From NCBI GenBank assembly GCA_021323675.1, contig JAJPKP010000033.1, positions 1 through 51,139 of the forward strand: 51,139 bases of DNA, read 5' to 3'. Under the pieces are notes generated by a model. The model was given only the letters and a program-made list of their open reading frames with translations. It ran no database searches and was not told the DNA's origin. The DNA is from Pseudomonadota bacterium (lineage in GTDB: Bacteria; Desulfobacterota; Binatia; Binatales; Binataceae). A program made the position numbers and the translations under genes. Shown here piece by piece: positions 35,481 to 43,795 of the stretch (positions within the stretch are counted from its first letter, which is position 1; the number at the start of each line of letters is the position of its first letter).

Positions 35481-37730
35481 TCACGGTTTTACCGGCTGCT
35501 CGATCAGCGGAGGCTTTACCGGCGTTGCCGCGCCGATAAACTCCGTCACCGGCTGGCCCGTTTCGCCGATCAGGCTGTTCGCCACCCACACGTTGCCGGC
35601 GCCGTCGATCGCCACTCCCGCTGGCGCGCTCACGCCCGGTCCGATAAAGCCCGCAAAACCGGGCCCCGGCGACGTGCCCGCGGGACCGAGCAGCTCGGTA
35701 ATGTCTCCGTCGCCGGCGTCGGCGACCCAGACGTTTCCGCTTCCATCGATTGCCACCCCCGACGGAGCGATAAGTCCGTTGCCGCTCACCGAGCTGAACG
35801 ACGGAGGACTCGGCGGCGCCGGAACCAAACGGCTCATGCTGGTCCCCGGGCTTTGCGACGGAACTCCGAAATTGCTGATCCACACGTCCCCGTTCGGCGC
35901 GAGCGCCGCACCCAGCGGATCGAACAGGCCGCGATCGATAAAGCCGGTTGCCGGCGAGATTGCCGCGCCCGCGGAACTGAACTCGCTCACGCTGTTGCCG
36001 TTACGGTTCGCGATCCACACGTTGCCCTGATCGTCGATCGCGACGCCTGCCGGGCCCGAAAGTCCGCCGCCGCTGAACGGACTGCTCCCGACCGGCGTTC
36101 CCGATGAATCGAATTCCGAAAGGCTGTCCGCCCCGAAGTTGGCAACCCAAACGTGATTCGCGGCATCGATAGCAACTCCGGCCGGTCCCGTCCCGGTGGC
36201 AAAAGCGGATGACGACAGATTTGACGGGTTGATCTTCAAGACCGTGTTCGCGCCCGCATCCGTCACCCACAGGAACCCCGATTGATCCGCCGCGATCGCG
36301 GCCGCCTGCATCAGCCCCGCCTGGGCAGGTCCGGCGAGAAGCTGGCCCGCGGGCGAGAGCTCGAAGATCTTCGAAGGTGTCGGCACCGTGCCGACCACCA
36401 GCGATGTGACAAACCACAGGTTGCCGTTCGGATCGACCGTTACCGCGATTGTGCCCGCGCTTGTCGCCGCGAATCCCAATGACAGCGTCCACTCCGCAAC
36501 CTGCTCGGCAAGCGCCGGAGCATAGGGCCCGGTCTTCCCAAGTCCGAACAGCGCGGAGTTGTCGATCGCCGCCGGCATCCGCGCGATCGTCTCCGCCGCC
36601 GTCAACGTGTCGCAGCTTGAAGCGAGACCCGTGACTTCGCAGAGCCCCGAGCACGAACCGGCATCCGATGCGCCTTCGACGCATCCTGCGATCGCGTTGC
36701 CCAGCGTATTGAAGCGCATCAGGGTGGTCGTGTTGATGCTGTTCGAGATCGCCGGACCCGCGGCGCCGGTGCTTGCGTCCACCAGGTTTCCGATCGCCTG
36801 AAACGCGATTGACAGCTCAGGCGTTGCGCTGTCGCGCACGTCCTGCGGCGAATTGAAGAACTGCGACAACGCGTATGCGGAAGCGACTGTGGTGAGCTCG
36901 TTGATTGTCGCCGCGGGGCTGATTGGAAAAGACGTCACCGGCCCCAGCGTCGCCATCAGCGCGATCCGCGAGTTCGGCCCCTTGCCGCCGTCGCCCCCGG
37001 TCGCAATCGCGTAGGCGAATACCGGCGACGACGGTTGCAGCGCCGAGAGACTGAAGCCTCCGGTCAAGCCCGTCGTGGTTGTGCCGAGCACCTGCGCGGG
37101 TGATGACGGCGAAGACCCTGCCGCATACAGCGTCACCGTGGCGTTGACCACAGGATTGAGCCCGCCCAGCACCGAACCTGTCAGCGCAACGATCGGCGTC
37201 GGTGTGGGCGTAGGCGTGGGAGTCGGAGTCGGTGTCGGCGTTGGCGTTGGCGTTGGTGTTGCGGTTGCCGTCGCAGTGGCGGTCGGTGTCGCAGTCGCTG
37301 TCGGAGTTGGAGTTGGTGTCGCGGTTGGCGTCGCGGTCGGGGTCGGCGTCGCTGTGCGCGTCGGGGTTGGAGTTGGGGTGCGCGTTGGCGTCGGAGTCGG
37401 GGTTGCCGTTCGAGTTGGCGTCGGCGTGCGCGTAGGTGTTGCCGTCGCCGTTGGTGTTGCGGTGCGAGTTGGTGTTGCGGTGCGGGTCGGTGTCGCCGTC
37501 CGGGTGGGGGTCGCAGTAGCGGTCGGCGTCACCGTCGCTGTTGGCGTGGCGGTTGTTGTCGGCGTAACTGTCGGCGTCGCTGTGATGGTTGGAGTGGGAG
37601 TGATCGTCGCGGTCGGCGTGGGAGCAGTTCCGTGCTTGCAGGTCGGGCAGGGATCGCAAGCCGCCGAGATCGAGATGGAAGCAAGTACAAGAACTGCGCG
37701 AAGCGACAAAGTCGAGATTCGCGACAGCAT
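35481..37730 (-). CDS. Secreted NHL-propeller protein on a Thr-Pro repeat stalk
   Basis: This 749-residue protein has an N-terminal signal sequence (LRAVLVLASISISAAC; the cysteine could be a weak lipobox), then a stretch of about 145 residues (roughly 35-178) made almost only of TPTxTPTx repeats, then a short SpaA/Ig-like domain (VALTGSVLGGLNPVVNATVTLYAAG) and an NHL/streptogramin-lyase-like beta-propeller with repeated GPAGVAIDDQGNVWIANRNGNSVSEF units (about 430-735). It is probably displayed outside the inner membrane, with the Thr-Pro stalk as a rigid, perhaps glycosylated spacer. The ligand is unknown. Upstream is a good promoter at 37794-37821. Confidence 0.82.
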   Translation of the reverse strand: MLSRISTLSLRAVLVLASISISAACDPCPTCKHGTAPTPTATITPTPTITATPTVTPTTTATPTATVTPTATATPTRTATPTRTATPTRTATPTATATPTRTPTPTRTATPTPTPTRTPTPTPTRTATPTPTATPTATPTPTPTATATPTATATATATPTPTPTPTPTPTPTPTPTPTPIVALTGSVLGGLNPVVNATVTLYAAGSSPSSPAQVLGTTTTGLTGGFSLSALQPSSPVFAYAIATGGDGGKGPNSRIALMATLGPVTSFPISPAATINELTTVASAYALSQFFNSPQDVRDSATPELSIAFQAIGNLVDASTGAAGPAISNSINTTTLMRFNTLGNAIAGCVEGASDAGSCSGLCEVTGLASSCDTLTAAETIARMPAAIDNSALFGLGKTGPYAPALAEQVAEWTLSLGFAATSAGTIAVTVDPNGNLWFVTSLVVGTVPTPSKIFELSPAGQLLAGPAQAGLMQAAAIAADQSGFLWVTDAGANTVLKINPSNLSSSAFATGTGPAGVAIDAANHVWVANFGADSLSEFDSSGTPVGSSPFSGGGLSGPAGVAIDDQGNVWIANRNGNSVSEFSSAGAAISPATGFIDRGLFDPLGAALAPNGDVWISNFGVPSQSPGTSMSRLVPAPPSPPSFSSVSGNGLIAPSGVAIDGSGNVWVADAGDGDITELLGPAGTSPGPGFAGFIGPGVSAPAGVAIDGAGNVWVANSLIGETGQPVTEFIGAATPVKPPLIEQPVKP
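37195..37635 (-). repeat. Coding tandem repeat (Thr-Pro stalk)
   Basis: About 440 bases of degenerate 6-, 12- and 18-base units read as Pro-Thr-containing codons on the minus strand (plus-strand look: GTCGGTGTCGGCGTTGG and variants). The units are imperfect, with third-base changes, so the array is old but could still change length by slippage or recombination without breaking the frame. Confidence 0.85.
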
Positions 37731-37793
37731 CCCGGGTCAGCCTTTTGTATGCCTATAGAACATTTTCGGCACGAACCGGCAGAACCATCGCGG

Positions 37794-37821
37794 GTTATAT
37801 CATTTTGACGTCCATTTCCAA
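37794..37821 (-). promoter_or_regulatory. Promoter of the NHL stalk protein gene
   Basis: On the minus strand TTGGAA (37816-37821) and TATAAC (37794-37799) are 16 bases apart, a good sigma70-type pair (4/6 and 5/6). It would give a leader of about 57 bases before the ATG at 37730. The surroundings are AT-rich compared with the rest of the window. Confidence 0.5.
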
Positions 37822-37835
37822 GCATTAGGATGCGA

Positions 37836-37848
37836 CAGATATTATCTG
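37836..37848. promoter_or_regulatory. Perfect 13-base palindrome upstream of that promoter
   Basis: CAGATA and TATCTG flank a single central base, 15 bases upstream of the -35 hexamer. The position suits an activator-binding site, and its AT-rich setting contrasts with neighbouring coding DNA. No regulator gene is adjacent. Function is inferred. Confidence 0.3.
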
Positions 37849-37944
37849 AATATTACAAGTTAAGACCTGCGCGGACCTGAAACCGCACGATCGCGCCGCC
37901 TTGTGAAACTGCTCTTTTCAGGATGTTGAAGACGTTTCGGCGGA

Positions 37945-39084
37945 CTAGGGAACGATCCTGACTCTTTCGCGCAGCGTCGTCGGAAAGAGCGCCGGATCGG
38001 ATGGCGCAAGATAGTTCTCAGGATCGAAGTCGCGGCCGTAGCTCAGGATATCGACGGCGCCGCTTTTATAAACGATCGCTTGCGAATAACCGAAGTACGG
38101 TGTGGCGCCGCTCTTTGCCCATCCCGCGTCCAGCCTGGTCCCGCCGTTGGCCGCGATGACCTGCCACGTGCGCCGCAGGTCCGGCATCTCGGGAACCGGA
38201 GGACGGCTGATGTCCCACAGATGCACGTGGGCGGCGAGATAGCCGTCCACATTCGCCAGGTTCATCTCGCTCCAGAACGCGTCGCGATTGATCGGATTGA
38301 TATCCAGCGATTGCTCGCCGGAGGTGGCGATGGCGGGAACGAAAGCCGGCTTATGCCCAAGGACGAAGATGTGAGCGATCGAGGCGTCCGCAACCGCTTC
38401 TTCGAGATCGCTCTGAATCCAGTGAACCGGCACCGTCGCCACCGCGCCGTAGGGATCGGTGTTGACCACCACGAAATGCGTGTTGCGATAGCGAAAGGAA
38501 TAGGTGAGCCGGCTCTGGTCGGTCTCCAGCTCATCGGGTCCTCCCGGACCCGGGCCGTTGTCACCAGCGATAAATTCGCTCATCGCGCCAAGCCATACAT
38601 CCTCGGCCCCGGGATTCGACGTCTGGCTGCCCCTGGACCCGATAAGGATCTCGTGATTGCCGGGAATCGCGACCAGCCGGATCGAATGAGCATGTCCGAG
38701 GGGAGAATCGCGGTAGAGCTTTTTCCAGCTATCGAGTTGATCGCGCAGTTTGGCCAGGTCGGTCGTGAGGCCGAACACGAGATCGCCAACGACGAACGCG
38801 ATCGCGGGCCGCGGCTTGAGGTGCGGAATCTCCGCGAAGTCGCGCTCGAGTTGCGCAAGATTGGCGGTGCTCGGATTGTCCGCCGTTACATCCGCGGCGA
38901 GCACGCGATCGCATCCCACGAACACGAACGAAAACGCCACCGGCGACGGACTCGCGGAATCAGAGGAAGAGCCGCCACATCCCGCCACTCCGATCGCCAC
39001 CGCGATCAGCAACGCGAAAAACGGCCTCGCCCGATTGTGTGCCGCGGAAGTCTCCAATGCCGCGGCAATATAAGCGACCCGCAT
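37945..39084 (-). CDS. Calcineurin-like metallophosphoesterase lipoprotein
   Basis: This 379-residue protein has a lipoprotein signal (FFALLIAVAIGVAGCGG, Cys near 36) and the metallophosphoesterase blocks GDLVFG, IPGNHE, LGHKPAF and AAHVHLW, which supply most metal ligands. The first block, normally D-x-H, reads VFVGCDRV and lacks the usual histidine, so the two-metal site may be altered. It probably works in the periplasm on an unknown phosphoester. It is followed, after a 214-base gap with its own promoter, by the NHL stalk protein gene. Confidence 0.82.
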   Translation of the reverse strand: MRVAYIAAALETSAAHNRARPFFALLIAVAIGVAGCGGSSSDSASPSPVAFSFVFVGCDRVLAADVTADNPSTANLAQLERDFAEIPHLKPRPAIAFVVGDLVFGLTTDLAKLRDQLDSWKKLYRDSPLGHAHSIRLVAIPGNHEILIGSRGSQTSNPGAEDVWLGAMSEFIAGDNGPGPGGPDELETDQSRLTYSFRYRNTHFVVVNTDPYGAVATVPVHWIQSDLEEAVADASIAHIFVLGHKPAFVPAIATSGEQSLDINPINRDAFWSEMNLANVDGYLAAHVHLWDISRPPVPEMPDLRRTWQVIAANGGTRLDAGWAKSGATPYFGYSQAIVYKSGAVDILSYGRDFDPENYLAPSDPALFPTTLRERVRIVP

Positions 39085-39174
39085 CCACTTGGGGAAGCAT
39101 CCGGCGAGTCCTGCCGCTGCCGGTCAGATCGGGTCAGGCTTTTGTTACATTCGCCCGCGTGGTAAGGCTGGCTG

Positions 39175-39300
39175 ATGGTTTGGGAACTTGTCGGTTTTGC
39201 GATTGTGGGCGCGGTGTTGGGCGTGACAATACACCGGCTGTTCACTCGGCGCATTCCCCCCGATGTGTTGTCATCAGACCGCGACCGCAAGAGCCCGTAG
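39175..39300 (+). CDS. Possible 41-residue single-span membrane peptide
   Basis: An ATG preceded by AAGG at 7 bases opens 41 codons: a hydrophobic segment (LVGFAIVGAVLGVTI) followed by a basic turn (HRLFTRR) and a polar tail. The layout is that of many small inner-membrane proteins. I recognise no family, and the gene lies in a 414-base gap that also holds insertion-sequence-like repeats, so it may be chance. It is reported because the ribosome site, helix and positive-inside pattern agree. Confidence 0.3.
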   Translation: MVWELVGFAIVGAVLGVTIHRLFTRRIPPDVLSSDRDRKSP

Positions 39301-39317
39301 CAGCCAGCGCCATCCCA

Positions 39318-39340
39318 CCATGAGCAGATGCCACTCATGG
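39318..39340. repeat. Hairpin in the gap before rpsO
   Basis: CCATGAG and CTCATGG form a perfect 7-bp stem with a 9-base loop. It lies 17 bases before the direct repeats at 39358. No T-run follows, so it is not an ordinary terminator. Confidence 0.35.
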
Positions 39341-39357
39341 GCGAATGAGATCAGCCC

Positions 39358-39402
39358 GCGGACACTCTCGCTGAAGAGCTATGGGCGGACATTTTCGCTG
39401 AA
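39358..39402. repeat. Two 18-base direct repeats resembling insertion-sequence end repeats
   Basis: GCGGACACTCTCGCTGAA (39358-39375) recurs as GCGGACATTTTCGCTGAA (39385-39402), two mismatches, 27 bases apart. From memory, repeated GGACATTTTC-CTGAAC motifs are typical of the ends of IS21-type elements. No transposase lies within the window, so this could be a solitary end or relic. Between the phosphoesterase start (39084) and rpsO I see only this, the hairpin at 39318 and the possible peptide at 39175. Confidence 0.4.
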
Positions 39403-39498
39403 CCGAGACGCCTGACTTGGGGCTGCCTTTACTCGACCGGCACCCTCTGTTAGTCTGGCGGGCTAACAAAGGAAGATAGGGAAAAGTAAGAACTCCTG

Positions 39499-39768
39499 AT
39501 GCCTCTTTCTGTCGCCCGCAAACGGGAAATAATCCAGGCCAACGCCAGAAGCGCAAACGATAGCGGCTCGCCCGAGGTGCAAATCGCTCTGCTCTCCGCA
39601 CGAATCGAGCAGCTTACCTCGCATCTCGGCTCCCACGCCAAGGACCATCATTCGCGCCGCGGCCTGCTCAAGCTCGTCGGCCAGCGCCGCCGGCTCCTGG
39701 ATTATCTCCATTCTCGCGACTTCGCCCGTTACAAAGGGCTGATTGAAAAGCTCGGCATCCGGAGATAG
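39499..39768 (+). CDS. rpsO: 30S ribosomal protein uS15
   Basis: This 89-residue protein has the uS15 core: [48 protein letters not shown] and the C-terminal [12 protein letters not shown]. It binds 16S rRNA early in small-subunit assembly. It is followed by pnp after 159 bases, the usual bacterial order. The gap holds GC-rich complementary blocks (GCGCCGCC near 39785 and GGCGGCCGGCGC near 39809), which could form a processing hairpin like the one that controls pnp in enterobacteria; that is inference. Confidence 0.96.
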   Translation: MPLSVARKREIIQANARSANDSGSPEVQIALLSARIEQLTSHLGSHAKDHHSRRGLLKLVGQRRRLLDYLHSRDFARYKGLIEKLGIRR

Positions 39769-39927
39769 GCCGCCATCATTTTCGGCCGCGCCGCCCAAAC
39801 GTTTCTCGGCGGCCGGCGCGGGCCCGATTCAGCCGTCCGGCTGGCCTTCGGGTGCGTCATCCGAGACGCCCGGCGGAAAGAAAATCCGCAGTCGTCCGGC
39901 GGCCCTCCTCCCTCAGGTGTCATCATA

Positions 39928-42021
39928 ATGGTTCGAAAACTCGAAATTGACCTCGCTGGGCGACGGTTGTCGCTCGAAACCGGCCGGCTTGCCAAGCAGG
40001 CCCACGGAGCCGTCCTCGCTCAATACGGCGAAACGGTAGTCCTTGCCACCGTAACCTCCGCGTACGAAGCGCGCGACAAGGTGGACTTTCTGCCGCTGAC
40101 CGTCGACTACGTCGAAAAGACTTTCGCCGCCGGTAAAATTCCCGGCGGCTTTTTCAAGCGCGAGGGCCGCGCCTCGGAAAAGGAAATCCTCACCTCGCGG
40201 CTCATCGATCGCGCGATGCGCCCGCTGTTTCCCAAGGGCTATGACCGCGAAACCCAGATTATCGTCACGGTGCTGTCCGCGGATCGCGACAACGATACCG
40301 ACGCGCTTTCCCTGATCGCGGCCTCCGCCGCGCTTCAGGTCTCCGACGTTCCGCACAACGGCCCCGTCGCGGCGCTCCGGATGGGCCGTATCGACGGCAG
40401 CATCGCCGTCAGCCCCACTATCGGCGATCTCGAAAAGAGCGATATCTCCCTGATGGTCGCGGCGAAGCCCGACTCGATCGTGATGCTCGAAGGCGGCGCG
40501 GAAGTTGTCGATGAAGACACGCTGGTCGAGGCGCTGTTCACCGCGCACGAGGCGATGCGGCCGCTGTTCGAGATGCAGGAAGAGCTGCGCCGGATGGCGG
40601 GCAAGCCGAAGCGGGAGTTCACTCCCAAGGCGATCGACCCGGAGCTGCTGGCCGCGGTGAAGAGCCATATCGGCGACGGAATCGAGAAGGCGCTGGCGAT
40701 CGGCAGCAAGAAGGATCGCAATGCCGCCCTTTATTCACTGACCGACCAGGTGGTCGCCGCGCTCGGCGATCGCTTCGTCGATCGCGCGAACGAACTGGCC
40801 GAGGCGTGCGACAAGCTGGTGCGCGAACGCGTGCGTTCGGAAATTCTGGACAACGGCCGCCGTATCGACGATCGCAAGCCCACCGACATCCGCCCGCTAA
40901 GCGCCGAAGTGCAGGTGCTGCCGCGCACGCACGGCTCCGCGGTGTTCAGCCGCGGCGAGACCCAGGTGCTTGCGACGGCGACGCTCGGCACCGGGTCTGA
41001 CGAGCAGAAAATTGACGCTCTGCTCGGCGAGCGGTTCAAAAAATTCATGCTGCATTACAACTTCCCGCCGTTTTCCACCGGCGAAGTGAAGTTCCTGCGC
41101 GCTCCGTCGCGCCGCGAAATCGGACATGGCGCCCTTGCCGAACGCGCGCTGATTCCCGTGCTGCCCGACGAAGCCGATTTTCCGTACACGATTCGCGTGG
41201 TTTCCGAAGTGCTCGAATCCAACGGAAGCTCCTCGATGGCGACGGTGTGCGGCGGAAGCCTCGCGCTGATGGATGCGGGCGTGCCGATCAAGGCGCCGGT
41301 CGCCGGAATTGCGATGGGGCTGGTCAAAGAGGGCGACAAGGTCGCCGTCCTTACCGACATCCTCGGCGACGAGGACCATCTCGGCGACATGGACTTCAAG
41401 GTCGCGGGCACCGCCAACGGAGTCACGGCGATCCAGATGGACAACAAGGCGGGCGGCATCACCCGCGACATTCTGCGCCAGGCGCTCCATCAGGCGCGCG
41501 ACGCGCGGCTGTTCATCTTGTCCGTGATGGAGAAGGCGCTGGCATCGCCGCGCAAGGAAATTTCCGCCTACGCGCCGCGCATCGTCACGATCCATATCAA
41601 GCCCGACAAGATTCGCGAGGTTATCGGCCCGGGAGGCAAGGTGATCCGCGGACTGGTCGAGGAGACCGGCTGCAAGATCGATATCGAAGACGACGGCACC
41701 GTCCTGATCGCTTCATCCGACGGCCCGTCGCTGGAAAAGGCAATCGCCGCGATTCAGGCGATTTGCGCCGAGCCCGAGGTGGGCAAGATCTACCAGGGCC
41801 GGGTCCGCAAGATCGTCGAGTTCGGCGCGTTCGTCGAAATCCTTCCCGGCACCGACGGCCTGCTGCACATCTCGCAGCTTTCCGATGAGCGCGTGCGCCG
41901 CGTCGAGGACGTGATTCACGAAGGCGACGAAATCAGCGTCAAAGTGCTGGATGTGGACCGCAGCGGCAAGATTCGTCTCTCGCTGCGGGAAGCGAAGCAG
42001 GAACTCGCGCGCGCGAAGTAA
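39928..42021 (+). CDS. pnp: Polyribonucleotide nucleotidyltransferase (PNPase)
   Basis: This 697-residue enzyme degrades RNA from the 3' end with phosphate. Two RNase PH-like domains ([19 protein letters not shown] ... [29 protein letters not shown]; and [19 protein letters not shown] ... [31 protein letters not shown]) are followed by a KH domain ([20 protein letters not shown]) and an S1 domain ([27 protein letters not shown]). Length and domains are complete. The M16 peptidase gene follows after 11 bases. Confidence 0.97.
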   Translation: MVRKLEIDLAGRRLSLETGRLAKQAHGAVLAQYGETVVLATVTSAYEARDKVDFLPLTVDYVEKTFAAGKIPGGFFKREGRASEKEILTSRLIDRAMRPLFPKGYDRETQIIVTVLSADRDNDTDALSLIAASAALQVSDVPHNGPVAALRMGRIDGSIAVSPTIGDLEKSDISLMVAAKPDSIVMLEGGAEVVDEDTLVEALFTAHEAMRPLFEMQEELRRMAGKPKREFTPKAIDPELLAAVKSHIGDGIEKALAIGSKKDRNAALYSLTDQVVAALGDRFVDRANELAEACDKLVRERVRSEILDNGRRIDDRKPTDIRPLSAEVQVLPRTHGSAVFSRGETQVLATATLGTGSDEQKIDALLGERFKKFMLHYNFPPFSTGEVKFLRAPSRREIGHGALAERALIPVLPDEADFPYTIRVVSEVLESNGSSSMATVCGGSLALMDAGVPIKAPVAGIAMGLVKEGDKVAVLTDILGDEDHLGDMDFKVAGTANGVTAIQMDNKAGGITRDILRQALHQARDARLFILSVMEKALASPRKEISAYAPRIVTIHIKPDKIREVIGPGGKVIRGLVEETGCKIDIEDDGTVLIASSDGPSLEKAIAAIQAICAEPEVGKIYQGRVRKIVEFGAFVEILPGTDGLLHISQLSDERVRRVEDVIHEGDEISVKVLDVDRSGKIRLSLREAKQELARAK

Positions 42022-42032
42022 CCCCTGGCGGG

Positions 42033-43307
42033 ATGCCTTTACCAATGGTTTCACGCAGTACCCTGAGCAACGGCGTTCGTGTGCTGACCGAGTCGATGCC
42101 GCATGTGCTGTCGGCCACTATCGGCATCTGGGTCGAAAACGGATCGCGCTACGAAGAGCCAATCGACAACGGCGTCAGCCACTTCATCGAACACCTTCTG
42201 TTCAAGGGCACGCCCACGCGCACGGCCGCACAGATTGCCGAACAGATCGATACCGTCGGCGGCGTTCTGAACGCGTTCACCGGCAAGGAATACACCTGCT
42301 ACTACGCCAAGGTGCTCGGGCAGGACCTGCCGATGACGACGGAGCTGCTCGCGGACATTTTTTTGAATTCGCTGTTCGATCCGGCGGAAATCGATCGCGA
42401 GCGCCAGGTCGTGCTGCAGGAAATTTCGCAGGCGGAAGACACGCCCGACGATTTCATCCACGACCTGTTCACGCTCAACTTCTGGCGGGGCCATCCGCTC
42501 GCGCTCCCCATCTTCGGATCGGTCGAGACCGTAAACCGAATCGACCGCGCGCTGCTCACCAGCTTCATGGCGGAGCGCTATCGCGCGGGCCGGATCTTTA
42601 TCGCCGCGGCCGGCCGTATCGACCATCAGAGCCTCGTGCGCGACTGCGAACGGCTATTCGGCCGCATCGCCGGCAACGGCCGCGTCGAAAAAGTCGAGCC
42701 TCCGAAGGAAAGCCCGATCGTTGTCGCCGAGGAAAAAAAGCTCGAACAGATGCATATCTGTATCGGCGGGCCGGGGCTGAGCCAGGTAAGCAAGCTGCGC
42801 TACGCGAGCTACGTGCTCAACACCGCGCTTGGGGGCGGGATGTCCTCGCGGCTGTTCCAGGAAGTGCGCGAAAAGCGCGGCAGAGTTTACAGCATCTACT
42901 CCTCGATGGCTTCATATGCCGATTGCGGCTACTTCCTGACCTACGCCGGCACCAATCCCGAATGGCTGGATGAAGTGCTGGAGGTCACGCTCAAGGAAAT
43001 CCGCAAGGTGGCGCGCGACGGCCTCAAGCCCGACGAACTCGAACGCGCCAAAAGCCAGATCAAGGGCAACATGCTGCTGGGACTCGAAGGCACCGAGAGC
43101 AGGATGAACCGGCTCGCGCGCAACGAGATCTATTTCCAGCGCGAGGTCCCGCTCGAAGAACTCGCCCAGGGAATCGATAGCGTCACCAACGATCAGATCA
43201 TCGAGCTGGCGTCGTCATGGTTTCAGCCCAGGAAGATGGCGATGGCGCTGCTGGGCGACCTGAAGGGCCACAAGTACGACACCAGCGTCTTCTCCGAACT
43301 CGGCTGA
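42033..43307 (+). CDS. M16 (pitrilysin-type) zinc peptidase
   Basis: This 424-residue protein has the inverted zinc motif GVSHFIEHLLFKGT (HxxEH, residues about 50-54) and the downstream glutamate in VLQEISQAEDTPDD, so it should be active. The C-terminal M16 half (GGGMSSRLFQEVREKRGRVYSIYSS) carries the usual R-Y pair. This processing-peptidase-like protein is commonly encoded next to pnp and before dut in Deltaproteobacteria and Firmicutes. Here dut lies 4.3 kb away, beyond the island. Confidence 0.94.
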   Translation: MPLPMVSRSTLSNGVRVLTESMPHVLSATIGIWVENGSRYEEPIDNGVSHFIEHLLFKGTPTRTAAQIAEQIDTVGGVLNAFTGKEYTCYYAKVLGQDLPMTTELLADIFLNSLFDPAEIDRERQVVLQEISQAEDTPDDFIHDLFTLNFWRGHPLALPIFGSVETVNRIDRALLTSFMAERYRAGRIFIAAAGRIDHQSLVRDCERLFGRIAGNGRVEKVEPPKESPIVVAEEKKLEQMHICIGGPGLSQVSKLRYASYVLNTALGGGMSSRLFQEVREKRGRVYSIYSSMASYADCGYFLTYAGTNPEWLDEVLEVTLKEIRKVARDGLKPDELERAKSQIKGNMLLGLEGTESRMNRLARNEIYFQREVPLEELAQGIDSVTNDQIIELASSWFQPRKMAMALLGDLKGHKYDTSVFSELG

Positions 43308-43422
43308 GCGAATCTCCCGGCGCCATTCTCTCTTTCCCCGCGAATGCCCGCCGCACTTGTCCGTCCAGAGGACATTCCATGACGCTCATTCTACCGTCCG
43401 TGCGGGTCGTGAGCTGATGAGG

Positions 43423-43685
43423 GTCGAGGAACGCCTTCGTCATGACGCCCATCTTGATACCAGCACTCGCGCTCCTCGGTCTCGTCGCCGGGCACGTCCA
43501 CAACGCTGTTTTTGACAATCCTGACCGGCCCACTTCGAATGCATTCGCGACGAGTTCCTAAATTGCCTTGTTTGGACTCGCGTACAGCCCCTCGGAAAAA
43601 AGAGTCGCACGATTCGGTAGCTGAGCCGGACGTCGATCTTCTACGTCTCATTGCCCGTCGCCGCAAAGTCAGGATTGGCTGTCAT
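43423..43685 (-). pseudogene. Relic N-terminus of a GHKL (HSP90-like) ATPase
   Basis: On the minus strand, from an ATG at 43685, the translation reads TANPDFAATGNET, a stop (43641-43643), KIDVRLSYRIVRLF, a frame change near 43597, SEGLYASPNKAI, a second stop (43558-43560), ELVANAFEVG, then in changing frames VPGDETEE (43472-43495), WYQD-GR (43445-43462) and MTKAFLD (43423-43443). ELVANAF is the N box and the D-GR-M part the G1 box (DxGxGM) of GHKL ATPases, and the flanks resemble ATP-binding proteins I recall beside SNF2-like helicases. Only about the first 90 residues remain, with no route to expression. Neither 43308-43422 nor 43686-43795 holds anything else I recognise. Confidence 0.75.
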
Positions 43686-43795
43686 GGAAACCGCTCACAG
43701 TTTCAGATGGTTGCGCGTGCTTGGTGACAAGATCCTTGATGTCTGCCGGATGCCGGGAGACATCCGACCTCCAGCGCCCAAAGCGACCGTCCAGG

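Noticed and set aside
37195..37635. CRISPR array
   Set aside because: Repeats are short, degenerate and contiguous with no spacers, and they encode a Thr-Pro stalk; no cas gene is present.
37075..37758. Plus-strand open frame made of Val-Gly repeats
   Set aside because: It is the complement of the Thr-Pro stalk; the repeat keeps all frames open, and the minus strand has the signal peptide and propeller.
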